Shown: positions 1 through 11,053, numbered from the stretch's first letter. The stretch: DNA of 64,000 bases from Rapana venosa (GCA_028751875.1 CM054162.1:6034712-6098711), one strand, 5' to 3'. The notes: generated from the sequence alone by a model not told the origin. Numbers and translations: made by a program.

Positions 1-95
1 AGATGACACTACTGGGGATACTTTTAGCATTTCAGCTGTTAGTGCATGACATGAGAAAATGTGGGAGCTGTTTTAAACTTACTTCACTGTCATAT

Positions 96-150
96 GTGTG
101 TGTGTGTGTGGTTGTTGTTGTTAAACTGAATGAACTAGTGTGTGTGTGTG

Positions 151-191
<41 letters not shown>

Positions 192-469
192 TGTGTGTGT
201 GTGAAAATGATCAAGTCAAAATGATCTTTATTGAGAGTAAAAGATTAAGTTTATACAGCTTTTTTTTTCATCCTTCCCCCACCCACGCATGCGCGCACGC
301 AGCGCGCGCGTGCGTGTGCGTGTGTGTGTGTGGTTTTTCTTCTCTATTTTTAAAGATCATTTTCTTTCAAGGGTAATGAATAAGTAATCTGTGTGTGTGT
401 GTTTCTTTGATTGTTTTGATTCAAGGAAAATGAATGAGTACTCTATTGTTTTTTTTACATGCAGTCTGT

Positions 470-500
<31 letters not shown>

Positions 501-510
501 GGGGGGGGGT
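96..510. repeat. TG/GC microsatellites and 26-base G run
   Basis: TG at 96-203, alternating CG/TG at 286-332 and TG then G at 468-509. This is intron of MRPL45 or upstream sequence; I see no exon before 1171. Confidence 0.9.
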
Positions 511-530
511 TGTGAGCTAAATATCACAGC

Positions 531-874
531 AATGACAGTCAATATATACATGACTTTTTTGTCTGATGCTGTGAAATGGTATGTTTTAACACCATGCCAA
601 ATTTAGCTATCATCAGTTGAATAGAAGTACCCGTTGCTAAGGTGTTAGTTAGCTAGAGTGGTGAAAAACTTTAAACCCGATTTTCTCAGAATGTGAAATC
701 AATGTGTCACCCATTTCAAACACCCATAACTTTGTCAGTTTTATAGGTAGAATAATGTATCATACATCAAAAGAAAGGTAATGATCTGTAGATTTCAGAA
801 AATGTAACAACTCAATTTGACCCAATTATACCTTAAGACTCCTTTTGTAAAAACGGGTCACATATACTGTCATT
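531..874. mobile_element. MITE-like element with short inverted ends
   Basis: It starts aatgacagt at 531 and ends actgtcatt at 874, with further partial pairing inside. A diverged second copy is at 59220-59540. Confidence 0.5.
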
Positions 875-1170
875 GGGTAAACTATCAGGATTATTCTTGT
901 AGTAATTTCTGAGTAAGAGGGATATGAACATAGCAGTGGTACATAAGAATTTTATTCCCCAGCATATAGGGTGCACTTGCACTGGGCAGTTAAGAGGTTA
1001 AAGCTCTCATCTCATCACCCCCACCACCCTGCCTCCATCGTCTAATAATGTAATATCACTTTAAGTGAACATATGTAAAATCGAAGACACACATGTACAC
1101 ACACACAGACACACTATCACTATATAACATGATGAATAACCTCTGTGTAAACTGTGAACGCCACTTGCAG

Positions 1171-1322
1171 GGAGTGAAGCTAAAATACACAGAGCTGGAG
1201 AAGAAGGGGAAGTCACTCTTGGAGCTGCGTAAAGTGCGGAAATACGAGGAAGGGTTTGACACCAAAGAATTTGCCCAGCAAGCTCTGGACATTGTTATTG
1301 AGGCACAGCAACTCCTGACTGA
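1171..1322 (+). CDS. MRPL45: MRPL45 internal exon (first in window)
   Basis: The acceptor is ccacttgcag ending at 1170 and the donor gtgagt starts at 1323. The exon enters in phase 0 and leaves with two bases (GA) of a split codon. It encodes GVKLKYTELEKKGK through FAQQALDIVIEAQQLLT. This aligns with the helical stretch before the Tim44-like core in vertebrate mL45 (FPEKAKDIFIEAH). An upstream ATG at 1129 lies before the acceptor in intron sequence and is not the start. Confidence 0.9.
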
Positions 1323-1641
1323 GTGAGTGTGTGTGGGGAGGGGAGGGGGGTAGGAGGGGAAGAGAAGAGAGAGAGTGTGTGTGTCTTTATTTATTTATTA
1401 TTTATTTATGTTATTCTTTTATATCGAGGATAATGGAGTCAGTACTTATGTGCTTTTTTACATCCAGTCCCCGTGTGTATGCGGTTTTGTAAATTTTGTC
1501 ATCTGTTCCCACCAGCACACAATGGCCTACTCTTATGAAAAGCGGAACAGGTTTTAACGTGTGCGCAAGATGTTCTGCGTGCGTTCGCACACTGGGCCTT
1601 GGTTTATAGTCTCATCCGAAGGGCTTTGTGTGTCTGTGTGT

Positions 1642-1673
<32 letters not shown>

Positions 1674-4600
1674 TAGGGTGGAGTTGGGGGAGGCAAAGAG
1701 GGATTTTGATGAGGGAAGTTTCCTCCTGGTCAGTAGCGTTTGGCTTTTGGCTTATTGTTTGGGGGTGTTGTTTTGGGGTTGATTTTTTTTGCTTTGCTAT
1801 TATTTTGTAATCCTTTTCAGGACTCAAATTCTTTAATAGAATTCAACTCTGTTACTTAGGGTTTTATGGGTTGGTGGAGGGGGGGACGGGTGTTCGTTCC
1901 TTGGCTAAGGCTCAAAGGTTCACTGGTGGTGAGATTTTGCATATGTGACCATATTTGCCCACCATGAAGGTAGCCACATTCCGACTTCAGCGATTATTAG
2001 TTTACTTGAGGCCTCAAATGTATTGTCGCTTCCCAGAGTAGATACTAAAAGAAAACTGGAAATATGTTCATCAGTGACCCTTTGCGAAACTTTTTGTTTT
2101 TCTCCTCTTTCAGCTTGAAGAAGAACCAAGAGAGACTGCATGACCTGGTGACAGAGAAGGCTTTCCCTGTGAGTGTTTTGTTTTCTTCACTCTGTACATT
2201 GGGGTGTATACATACTGAAGTGCCAGCGTCTGTGAGCTGAGGGCAGGAATACCAAGCATGCATATTTGACCATGTTTAGCATTTCTGAAGATAAGATGAG
2301 CAAGTAAAAAATACACATCAACAAATAAAAATTCATGAATACAAGTTCAGAAAAAAAAAAGTGTTGTGTGCAAGTGTGTTTGTGCTAAAGTCAGCCTGAA
2401 TTTGAATATATGCATTGAAGATCATGGGGTTTTTTGGTGAACTGAAAGATTTGTTGTATCTAGTACTGAAAGATTTGGAGAGTCACAATTGATATGCATC
2501 ATTTTATTTGCTGTTCTTTAGAATATTTCATAAAAGCTATGTTTCACACAACAACACACACACACACACACATAACACACACACCCACACACGCACGCAC
2601 GCGTGATGCGAGACTGTCAAGACACAAGTGATACGTTACCTTCTGATTTATGAAAGAAAAACTGACTATTTGACTGACTGACTGACTGACTGACTGACTG
2701 ACTGATTGATTGATTGATTGATTGAATGGTTGCCTGTGTAGGAGATGGTTCAGGGACTGGACACCAAGACGGTTCGCTGGCAGTTTGTTCAGTCGTTGGA
2801 GTCGCCGCGTGTTGTGCACGTCCGCACCACCGAAATGTTGAGCAAAGACAACCTGTACGCTCAGGTCACTGTTCGCCTTCACACCCAGCAGGTAGTGTCT
2901 GTGTGTGTGTGTAAGTGTGTGTGTGTAAGTGTGTGTATTTGTGTGTGTATAAAGCTACACACATACTGCCACTCACAACTACACCCTAGTGGTTAGAATA
3001 TTGCGCTGGCAATCTGACGACCCGGGTTCGATTCCCGTTCAAGGGGATATTTTCCCCTGGAGTTAACATCAGTGCAGACTCCACTCTCCTCAAAAGCCCT
3101 TCGGATGAGACTATAAACTGAGGCCCCGTGTTCGAACGCATGCAGAAGATCTTGCGCACACATTAAATCCTGTTGCGCTTTTCGTAAGAGTAGGCCATTT
3201 TGTGCTGGTGGGAACAGATGACAGAATTTACAAAGCCGCATACACACGGGGACTGGATTTTAAAAAGCACAGGAGTGCTTATTTCATTATCCTCGATATA
3301 AAAGAATGAAATTTTATTTTAAAAAAACTATATAGCAGATGTGAAAAAGTATACACATGTTGGAAAAGGGTTTCATACTTATCTTTATACTCCCTTTTCA
3401 TGGAAAAGAAGGAAGGCTGGTCGAGCTGCTGGTTCTTGTTGTAACCATTGCACTGACAAGGTGATTAAAGCTGCTAGTGATAGCAAAGAAAGGGACCCCA
3501 TGCACTCGACTTTATTCCTGACTGCACGCATGGCTGAAGTGGAGCAAGAACATACAGCTTTTGTGTGTGTGGGAGGGTTCGTGTGTGTGTGTGTGTGTTT
3601 GTCTGTGGCAGTATGGACACCTTCAGTGGCAGGGCAAGTAAAAAGAAAGAGGGGTTGGGCGTGTCCACAATTTTGTTGCCTGTTTGCGCAGCAAGCAGGA
3701 ATGGCAGTGTGAATGTACCCGTAGTGTGAGTTTTTGTGTATGTGAGAGGTGTGTGCATGTGAAAAGGGTGTGTGTTTGTGTGCGTGTTTTGAATCTGTGT
3801 GACTGAGTGATGTTAATTGTTTTCTTGTCACAGTATTGTTGCAGCATAGTATCAGTTTTGGCGGACACTTGCACATAGTGTGAGGCACTATTTGTTTGAA
3901 TAATGGCTTCAGCCTTCTCTGTTATACTCTTGTGTACAGTTTTTTTCTTCTTCTTCGTCGTCGTCAGACGCTCAAGACAGCAACTATTGTTGTTTGGTCG
4001 TATGAAACGGGAAATGCCGTGCTAGAAATTCCCTCTTTTCTGTCCCTCTCTTTGTTTCTGTCTTGTTTCTTTTCTTCCTGCCACCTCCTTCTTGTCTATT
4101 TTCTGCCTTCTCAATCTACAAAATTTACATAACTGCATACACACGGGGACTGAATGTAAAAAAGCATGTGTGCTTATTCCATTATCCTCGATATAAAAGA
4201 ATAAATAAATAAATAAATCTATTCTCTTGCCGGTTTTTTTTTATTGTTTTTTAACCAGAAAGACTTTTTAGAAAAAACCAATTCTCTCCCACGCCAAAGT
4301 CAGATATGCTGGGCCTGACTTGTCAGGCACTTAACAGCCACACAATGTTTTTCTCACTAATATGTCAGACAACAGTAGTTGCTGTCTGAGCATTCGACAA
4401 AGAAGAAGAAAAAGAGGAAAAAGAAGAAGAAGAAGAGGAAAAAGGAGAAGAAGAAAAATTCCCACTGGCGACGTTTTCATTGCGGTGGATGCTTTAGTTG
4501 CTGTCTGAGCATTCGACAAAGAAGAAGAAAAACAAGAGAGAAAAAAAGAGGAAAAAGGAGAAGAAGAATTCCCTCTGGCGACGTTTTCATGGCGGTGGAT

Positions 4601-4890
4601 GTTTCCAGATTCTGGCCATCTACGACCGATTCGGGCGTCTGATGTACGGAGACCCGGAGCAGCCGCGGGACGTGTTGGAGTACGTGGTGATGGAGAAGCA
4701 CATCGCCAATGAGTACGGCTTGTGGCGCGTCCACGGCAAGATCATTCCCGACTGGATGCCGCCCCGCGATGTGCTGCACAAGACCTACGTGAAGCCCGAG
4801 TTCGATCCTCTGCCCGAGCTGGAGGAAGAGGAGAAGAAAGACGTGAAGGACGAGGGCCAGGCAGAAGGGCCCGGGCTGGCTACGGCATGA
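1171..4890 (+). CDS. MRPL45: MRPL45, mitochondrial ribosomal protein mL45 (3' four exons, 5' partial)
   Basis: Structural protein of the large mitochondrial ribosomal subunit, with a Tim44-like fold that in the family sits near the exit tunnel and inner membrane. Exons read here: 1171-1322, 2114-2168, 2742-2891 and 4609-4890; they join in one frame and give 212 residues plus a TGA stop. Human mL45 is about 306 residues, so roughly 95 N-terminal residues, including the mitochondrial presequence, lie upstream of this window. Diagnostic stretches are LHDLVTEKAF, TKTVRWQFVQSLE and the near-invariant IYDRFGRLMYG. The tail is acidic (ELEEEEKK). Introns carry family A and C SINEs and a GACT/GATT microsatellite. 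A polyadenylation signal follows at 5192. NDUFA8 lies 10 kb downstream in the same orientation. I recognise the family from memory of the vertebrate protein; identity is near certain. Confidence 0.95.
1418..1625 (-). mobile_element. Family A SINE, 5'-truncated
   Basis: Reverse-orientation copy: starts tttatatcgaggataatg and ends within the gagactataaacc core. The tRNA-like head is missing; a TG microsatellite begins where the homology stops. Confidence 0.8.
1895..2035 (-). mobile_element. Family C SINE, 3' part
   Basis: Reverse copy of the family C end: ttccttggctaaggctcaaa, gtgagattttgcatatgtga, accatgaaggtagccacatt. Confidence 0.7.
2114..2168 (+). CDS. MRPL45: MRPL45 internal exon
   Basis: A pyrimidine-rich acceptor ends in cag at 2113 and the donor gtgagt starts at 2169. 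The exon completes the split GA-C codon and encodes DLKKNQERLHDLVTEKAFP, matching the conserved LHTLVTEHCFP segment of vertebrate mL45. Confidence 0.92.
2742..2891 (+). CDS. MRPL45: MRPL45 internal exon (Tim44-like core)
   Basis: The acceptor is tgtgtag ending at 2741 and the donor gtagtg starts at 2892. The exon is 50 codons in phase 0. It encodes EMVQGLDTKTVRWQFVQSLE and then VTVRLHTQQ, the centre of the Tim44-like domain. The acceptor follows directly on a GACT/GATT microsatellite (about 2668-2724) that fills the end of the intron, so repeat length sets the spacing to the branch point. Confidence 0.93.
2985..3310 (+). mobile_element. Family A SINE, near full length
   Basis: The tRNA-like head has a box A-like tagtggttagaatattgcgc and a box B ggttcgattcc. 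The body has the family core (ggatgagactataaactgag, gtaggccatt) and the tail ends tcgatataaaagaat. It lies in MRPL45 intron 3 of this window. Confidence 0.85.
3995..4395 (+). mobile_element. Family D repeat, interrupted
   Basis: 5' part at 3995-4115 (gtgctagaaattccctcttt, tcctgccacctccttcttgt), then a family A tail insert, then the 3' part at about 4265-4395 (gctgggcctgacttgtcagg, gttgctgtctgagcattcga) and GAA repeats. Confidence 0.7.
4126..4218 (+). mobile_element. Family A SINE, 3' tail only
   Basis: Only the end of the family is present (gcatacacacggggactg to tcgatataaaag), inserted within a family D copy in the last MRPL45 intron. Confidence 0.7.
4374..4605 (+). repeat. Tandem duplication of about 115 bp at the MRPL45 last acceptor
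   Basis: Unit 1 (4374-4493) and unit 2 (4494-4605) share agttgctgtctgagcattcg, a GAA-rich stretch, tggcgacgttttcat and gcggtggatg. Only unit 2 ends in the used acceptor gtttccag; unit 1 ends in gctttag. Confidence 0.8.
4609..4890 (+). CDS. MRPL45: MRPL45 terminal exon
   Basis: The acceptor gtttccag ends at 4608. There are 94 codons including TGA at 4888-4890. It encodes ILAIYDRFGRLMYGDPEQP, then DVLEYVVMEKHIANEYGLWR and an acidic, poorly conserved tail. The intron just upstream contains a roughly 115-bp tandem duplication that includes a copy of the acceptor region. Confidence 0.95.
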   Translation: MLAIYDRFGRLMYGDPEQPRDVLEYVVMEKHIANEYGLWRVHGKIIPDWMPPRDVLHKTYVKPEFDPLPELEEEEKKDVKDEGQAEGPGLATA

Positions 4891-5191
4891 TTTGGGATTT
4901 TTGTTGGGTTTTTTTTATTTTTGTTGGGGTTTTTTTGGAAGGTGGGGGGGTGGTTGGTTAGGGAGAGGAGGTGGCTGTTGGGGAAGAGGGTGAGCGTGGG
5001 ATGGGGGGGAATATTTGGGGTGTGTGTGTGTTTTCTCGTGAAGATCTTAGCAGTCTGGAGTCTATGTATGGCGTGTGGCGTTATCTGAGTTAGTAGCGGT
5101 GTGTAAGTGTAGCAAAACCTGCCTAAATGACTTCAGTGTGTGAGTGTGGATGAACTGTTTGGAGAGTGATGATGTGAAGAAGCAGAATTAT

Positions 5192-5197
5192 AATAAA
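5192..5197 (+). terminator. Polyadenylation signal of MRPL45
   Basis: AATAAA lies about 300 bp after the MRPL45 stop codon. A GT-rich stretch (gctgctgtgtgtttttttt) follows within 25 bases, as expected for a downstream element. The 3' UTR is G/T-rich. Confidence 0.7.
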
Positions 5198-5328
5198 ACA
5201 ATGCTGCTGTGTGTTTTTTTTACTGGGGAAAAAAAAACTGAGCTGTGTCTATATCACCCATCGATTTTGTTAAAAGAAAAACATGCTTCACCTTTACTTT
5301 AGGGGCAGGGGGGGGGGGGGGGGGGGGG

Positions 5329-5650
5329 ATAGAGGTTAGAACACTGCGCTCGCAATCTGACGACCTGGGGTTTGATTCCCGCTCAAGGGAATATTTTCCC
5401 CTGGAGTTACCATCAGTGCAGACTCCGCTCTCCCCAAAAGCCCTTTGGATGAGACTATAAACTGAGCCCCGCGTGCAAACGCACGCAGAAGATCTTGCGC
5501 ACACGTTAAATCCTGTTCCGCTTTTCGTAAGAGTAGGCCATTGTGTGCCGGTGGGACCAGATGACAGAATTTACAAAACCGCATACACACGGGGACTGGA
5601 TGTAAAACACATAAGTGCTTATTCCATTATCCTCGATATATAAGAAAGAA
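5329..5650 (+). mobile_element. Family A SINE, near full length
   Basis: It begins directly after a G homopolymer (about 5308-5328) and shows ggttagaacactgcgctcgc, the core gatgagactataaactgagc and the tail attatcctcgatatataag. It lies just downstream of MRPL45. Confidence 0.85.
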
Positions 5651-5699
5651 AAAAATCTGAATGTGGCTGAAGAAGGAATTCGTTTCAGTTCAATTCTGG

Positions 5700-6680
5700 T
5701 GTGTGGGCAAGACATAAGCTAGAGTGAGTGAGTAGCAGCAAACAATTGTATCTCTACAGGCATTTCAGTGAAAGAAGAGGCTTGTGGACAAATGTTTTAG
5801 TGTTGATGTACTTGTGCTGTGTTCTTGAGGGTCTGAAATTCTGGTTGTAAGAGTTCTTGAAGTGGACATACAATTTTACCGTGTGCGTGTGTGTGTGGTG
5901 TTGTTGGAAATATATAATAAGGATTTTTGTTCTTGGTGAGTAATCCTAGACACAAAACTGTTCAGTGAAAAGATATTTTATTATTTACATTGTAGAACTG
6001 TTTTCATAGTAGAATATTGTAAAACAAAAACAAACAAAACCCCCCAAAACAACTCAAGAAGAAGTGTAATTGAATGAGTGCTTATGTGCACAGACACATG
6101 TGTGTGTGTGGAAACAATCAAGTTATGCTTACAGTGCATGTGATCTAGTGAATATGTGATATCGTTTGATTTTTGGTTGGTAGGGAGTGGGGCGCTGTTT
6201 GTTTTTTGTTTTTGTTTTTACGAATGTGAAGTGACAACCATCAGTAGTCAATGTCACGTGCATGCGTGTGTATGTGTGTTTGCCTTCATTTGTGTACTTG
6301 CATGCATGTGCAAGCGAGATTGTTTACAGATGGAGCAAATGTAATAAAAGAAAACTTTTTTTAAAACTGAAAAAACAACAAACATGTATTTATGAATGGG
6401 TACTTGAATGTATGATGATGTGTGCATGGATTTGCTTTTAGTACACCTTTTCTCCTGTGTATGTGTGTGCGTGCGCGCATGCATATTGTGTGTGTTTTTT
6501 TGTGTGTGTTTGCACGCATATTCATATCCTTATTATCTGTTTCGTTTGTATGAATTTTTTGTTTTTATTTCGTGTGTGTATGTGGTGGGGAGTATGATTT
6601 TGGTTGGTTGATCTTGGTGTTATGGGGTTTTTTTTGGGGGGGCGGGTGTCTCTTTAATTAAGATTACCTGCTGGTAATCT
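5700..6680. other. Intergenic, no gene seen
   Basis: T/G-rich sequence after MRPL45 with short TG tracts. The reading frames are short and repetitive; I find no splice-supported exon or repeat family here. Confidence 0.6.
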
Positions 6681-6689
6681 AACCATCAT

Positions 6690-6990
6690 CTTTGTGGAAC
6701 GCTCAGACAGCAACTATTGTTATAAATCTGTGTAACTGAGTGTTGCACTGCCGTTAAGCACCTGACAAGTCAGGCCCAGCGCATCCAACTTTGGCATGGT
6801 TGTTCAGAGAAAAAGGCAGGAGAATGGACCAAGAAGGCAGAAAGTAGACAAGAAGGAATTGACATGAAGAAAAGGAACAAGGCAGAAACAGAGGGATAGG
6901 AAAAAGGGAATTCATGGCACATAATTTGCTCCGGGTGGGGATGCTATTTTTACTGACAGGCCCCTGGGATCCCCAAGGGGGAGTAATCAA
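6690..6990 (-). mobile_element. Family D repeat, full length
   Basis: Reverse copy from the inverted acgctcagacagcaactatt, through cctgacaagtcaggcccagc, to ctgacaggcccctgggatcc. Confidence 0.75.
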
Positions 6991-7429
6991 CGTATTCAGT
7001 CTTTTGACCTGACAAGAAATTACATGTATAGAAAACCGAGTTAAAAGTTCAATGAAACTTCTGATTTTGATCTATAATATTAAAACAGCAACAAGCAAAC
7101 AAAAAGACATACTATTTGGTAAGTAGACTCAATAATAATAATAATATATGGAATTTATATAGCTCTGAATCTTGTAAAACAAACAAAGCGCTTGCACTCA
7201 AATCATTTACACGCATGCAACTTTCCTCAAATATGAGTAACAGATTTAAAATTTATGCATGCACACACACACACCCGCGAACACACTTAGGAGATGAAGG
7301 ATGCTGTTGAAAAGTAGGAACAGATATGAGGGGAAAGTCCCAGTAGGAAAATAAGTGATACAGTGATAGTCAAATGTACATTTGATGTCTAATACTTCAA
7401 ATTTTGTGAATTTGATAGTTTTTTTTGGT

Positions 7430-7600
7430 TTTGTCCCTCAGCTACAGCTCTGAGGTTCACCAGTGGTGATATTTTGCGTATGCGACCGTTTTTGCCCACC
7501 ATGAAGGTAGCTGCAATCAGACTTTGGGGATGTATGCTGGATCTGATTGTTTCCTTAACCCACCTAACGCAGACATGAATTATGGGATCTTTAACATTCA
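7430..7600 (-). mobile_element. Family C SINE, 3' part
   Basis: Reverse copy: ctctgaggttcaccagtggt through gtatgctggatctgattgtt. Confidence 0.7.
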
Positions 7601-8230
7601 TATTTGTCATATCACTTCATAGTTGCACATTGTAAAAACTGAAAATCTTATCTAAAAAAAATCAAATCATATTTGATCTTCAGTTCATGTATATACATAA
7701 TGGGAATTAACTCATCAGCACTCCCCTCCTTCACTTTGACATGCTGAAGCTTAAGATTCGGCAGAATTAGAAATTTTTTAAAATACACTGATGTTCAACT
7801 CAAGGGAAAGTACTCTGGCCTGTAGGGCAATCATTTTTCTAAACACAGTTGCTTTCCTTGTCCATAAGCTTGCCTGGTTTGTGTCTGTTGGCTAATTTTG
7901 TTTGACATGTCAACAAGTGATATCTTAGGGATTTCAGGCTCTTCAGTGTTATGATTCTTTGAAGAAAAAAAATCTGTTGTACAAAAAGTGACATCAGATG
8001 GATTCAGCCAGCTTCAGGGAACTTTACTTTGGTGAAAAATCATCACATTGTTTGAATGGGACTAGTTGAACAGTTCAAGCCATGTAAGATACGCAGCCCT
8101 AATTTTCAAAACTTTTTATTTTTCAGCATTCAGAGACATATTTTGAAAATTTGTAAAAAATAAGTACAGTCATCTATTGAAAAACTGTGAAACAAACTCA
8201 AAAGAAGACATTATAAACTTTTCAATGATG

Positions 8231-8719
8231 TTTAACTCACTCGGGACGGCCAATTCTCTCCCTTGCTTTCCCACAGACGGCCCATTTGTAATGGTTAGTA
8301 AAAAAAATCATTAAAAATACAAAACACATAGTAAGAAAATGAAATTTTCTGAACTTATGTATGACATACTGGGTTAGTACATATATAAAAATTGAAGCTC
8401 TCACTTTAGTAAAACGCTGTCATGAAGACCTAATCAGATCCCTTCTATTTTGCTTCTGACACATGTGCAAAAAAGCTGGGCATGTTGGCTACTCTCTACA
8501 ACTGCAAACAAAGAGCTCGGAACACACAGAATCACCCGACAACGCACTGCATTCGACGTTGGACAGGTTCACGAAGCTATGTTTAGCTGCACGAGTCATA
8601 GTATCATGCGGCGGCCACATGAAAAATCTGCAAAAAACAAATCGCTATAGCGGCGAGTCGTCCGAAACCGTGGCTTTACACCGATCCGCTATAGCGGACG
8701 GCCGTCCTCTGAGAGTTAA
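8231..8719. mobile_element. MITE with TTAA-ended inverted repeats (piggyBac-like)
   Basis: The left end is ttaactcactcgggacggcc and the right end, reverse-complemented, is ttaactctcagaggacggcc: 16 of 20 positions match and both begin TTAA. piggyBac elements duplicate TTAA on insertion. The inside holds two cgctatagcg palindromes and no transposase. Confidence 0.6.
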
Positions 8720-8824
8720 TGTGTATGTCATTATTATGTTGGGTAAGTCTGCTGAATTTTTCAAATATATCCAAAATCACGCATCACCACAAAATGGCGG
8801 GATCCATTTCACTTTGACTCCATT

Positions 8825-8995
8825 TCGTTAAGGCACTGGCAGTCTGCATTTGAAGTTGACCTGGGAGAAAGTAAAAATTCCCTCCCTTAATTCACCAGAC
8901 ATCACCAAGCTTCAAACCCATGACTTGTGGAACCTTGGGATTGAAGTCAGCTGTGGTGTCCATCCGTTTGTGGATTTGAGCTAGCACATAAAATT
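8825..8995 (-). mobile_element. Family C SINE, 5' part
   Basis: Reverse copy of the head: ggcactggcagtctgcattt, gaagttgacctgggag, and the box B-like ttcaaacccatgacttgtgg. Confidence 0.65.
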
Positions 8996-9085
8996 TTACC
9001 TGACTGATTAACACTCTCTAGACCGACTCTCAATACCATGTGTACTCACAGAAGTACAATCCTTCACTCACTTTTAACACAATTT

Positions 9086-9525
9086 TGTTACATATGTGAC
9101 GCCCCACCACAAAATGAGACGCTTTGCACCTGACCCACTTTTCTGCTAGGAGCCATTTTAAGCAGGTGGGGGTCAGGTTGTCGATTTTGATTGATTATAA
9201 AACTATAGCCATTATTCTACCATGTATTGAAATATCATGATGTGAGTTAGTTTCCTTTTGCTATAAAACATGTTTAAAAACACCCAAGTCCTCATTCTGA
9301 CCACCTAGTATGATGCTAAACTTAACAATTTCTCATTTTGTCACTTCCTGTAATCTACCATTTCAATTTGTAATAACTTTTCATAGAATTGTCCAGTTTT
9401 CAATCTGTTTTTTGTATTGGATAGCCCTTTTATTGCAAATTAATAACACGCCAATGACTAAAAGTTGACCTCTGAAGCAGAGCAGCTCATTACGTGGTAG
9501 AATGCCACATATAACATAAGGTAAG
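9086..9525. mobile_element. MITE-like element with long imperfect inverted repeats
   Basis: The left end has atatgtgacgccccaccac followed by aaaatgag. The right end, reverse-complemented, has atatgtggcattctaccacg followed by taatgag. A second copy of the whole element lies at 21425-21850. Confidence 0.65.
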
Positions 9526-9604
9526 CCTTTGTAAAAACCTTTTGCCAATTCTAAGGACATCATTACACTGTTTACATAGTAATTATTTTCTCATTCTTTG
9601 ACTA

Positions 9605-9710
9605 GAGCTCTGGGGTTCACCAATGGTGAGGTTTTGCGAATGCAACCGTTCTTGCCTGCCATGAAGGCAGATGCATTCCAGCTTCAGGAATGCCTGCTAC
9701 GTACATGAGA
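9605..9710 (-). mobile_element. Family C SINE, 3' fragment
   Basis: Reverse copy: agctctggggttcaccaatg, accatgaaggcagatgcatt. Confidence 0.6.
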
Positions 9711-9837
9711 CATTCCAGAAGAGGGTCTAGCCTGACCCCTTCCCAGTAAGCAGGAAGCTCTATATAGCAATGTCGAGGACTTGCTGCATACCCTGCCTTC
9801 ATGGCAGAAACTAGGCGGCCATCAGTTTAAACAAAGC

Positions 9838-10300
9838 CAGGGACGCTATAGCCGAGTGGTTAGGCCCATTTTGACTCCAATTGCATGGGTCCATGAAGTT
9901 GTGGGTTTAATAATAATAATAATATATAGAATTTATAGAGCGCTATATCTTGCAATTACAAATCAGAGGCTTCCATTCAATCCGCTCCTACACAAGCAAC
10001 AACAATGTATCTCACTGGTATCTGGTGAATAAAGGGTTGGGATTTTTATGATCTCCCAGGTCACTTTCAAGTGCAGACCTGCCACTGCCATAATTCCCTT
10101 CTTGTATATATACACATACAGAGGATCAAAATGAACAGTAAAGATCCTGTAGTTCAAGTCATCTTTCTGTGGCTAACGGAAACGCAAACATACTCAGCAT
10201 ACATCCTGGAAGTTGAAATGCAGATACCTTCATGGTGGGCAAAGGCAGTTGCATGATTATATACGCAAAATCTCTCATTGATGTACCTTGGAGCTCTAGC
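9838..10300 (+). mobile_element. Family C SINE carrying an ATA/TATAGCGC insertion
   Basis: The head gccgagtggttaggccc and box B-like gtgggttt are followed by an ATA run and aatttatagagcgct (9908-9985). Family C then resumes (gatctcccaggtcactttca) to tggagctctagcccaggaa. Confidence 0.7.
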
Positions 10301-10440
10301 CCAGGAATGAAAGAGAAAAAAAGAAAAATATGATAGAAGCAAAATAAATAAATGATCTGGCTCCAGTCTTCCCCACCTTTTTTTTTTTTTTAATATCCTG
10401 TCCTGATTTCCATTTCCTCCTTGCCATATCTGTCTCATAC

Positions 10441-10733
10441 ATCAAAGGTAAAGGTGTCCTATTACCCATAAGGTCGTAGGGGAGCTAGGCGTCAGAGATC
10501 TCCCTTCTCTAGGGCCCAGCATATTGAGGGTGATACCCATCTCCTCTCCCTCACTGCTTTACCTTCCTTGACCATAAAGAGGCTAGTACCCATTTACAGC
10601 TGGATGAACTGGGGGAACTGTACTGAAACCAAGGCACACAAACGATCATCCATCCAACTGATAACCACGCTTGATGCTGCTTAACATTGGCTGGGGAAAA
10701 GCGAGTGCTCTGACCACTGAGCTATCCTGTCCC
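10441..10733 (-). mobile_element. Family B SINE (tRNA/5S chimera), full length
   Basis: Read on the minus strand it starts gggacaggatagctcagtgg, a perfect tRNA box A, followed by the 5S-like gttaagcagcatcaagcgtg and gttggatggatgatcg. The body is about 50 bp longer than the 54.5 kb copy (gcagtgagggagaggagatg) and ends ggacacctttacctttg. The head-to-5S junction is the same in both copies. Confidence 0.75.
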
Positions 10734-11053
10734 ATACATGATCAGTTCTTCATTGTGCCAAGAGGATGTCAGAGCAAGTAAAAAATATATATGTACCAGA
10801 TAATCATGCTACACCACTTCAGCCACTTCACAAATACTTCCACCAAATACATAACCCAATGCACTTCTGAAGCCTCGTGCATGCAGGATATTTGGGTTCA
10901 TGACAAATGCCACCACAATCCAAAACTGGTTTATTCTTCCTTGAAAGGTAAACTACATATGACAGTGACGATATAATAGTCTCAGTTGAAAAGAAAACAA
11001 CAACAACAAACAAACAAACCCAGCCCGAAACCCTAACTTGCTTGGAAACATAA

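Noticed and set aside
1..1170. Search for earlier MRPL45 exons, including the presequence
   Set aside because: No segment here gives the conserved upstream mL45 residues with splice sites; those exons must be to the left.
8463..8831. 122-codon plus-strand open frame
   Set aside because: It runs across the TTAA-ended MITE and into a family C fragment, so it has no gene-like boundary.
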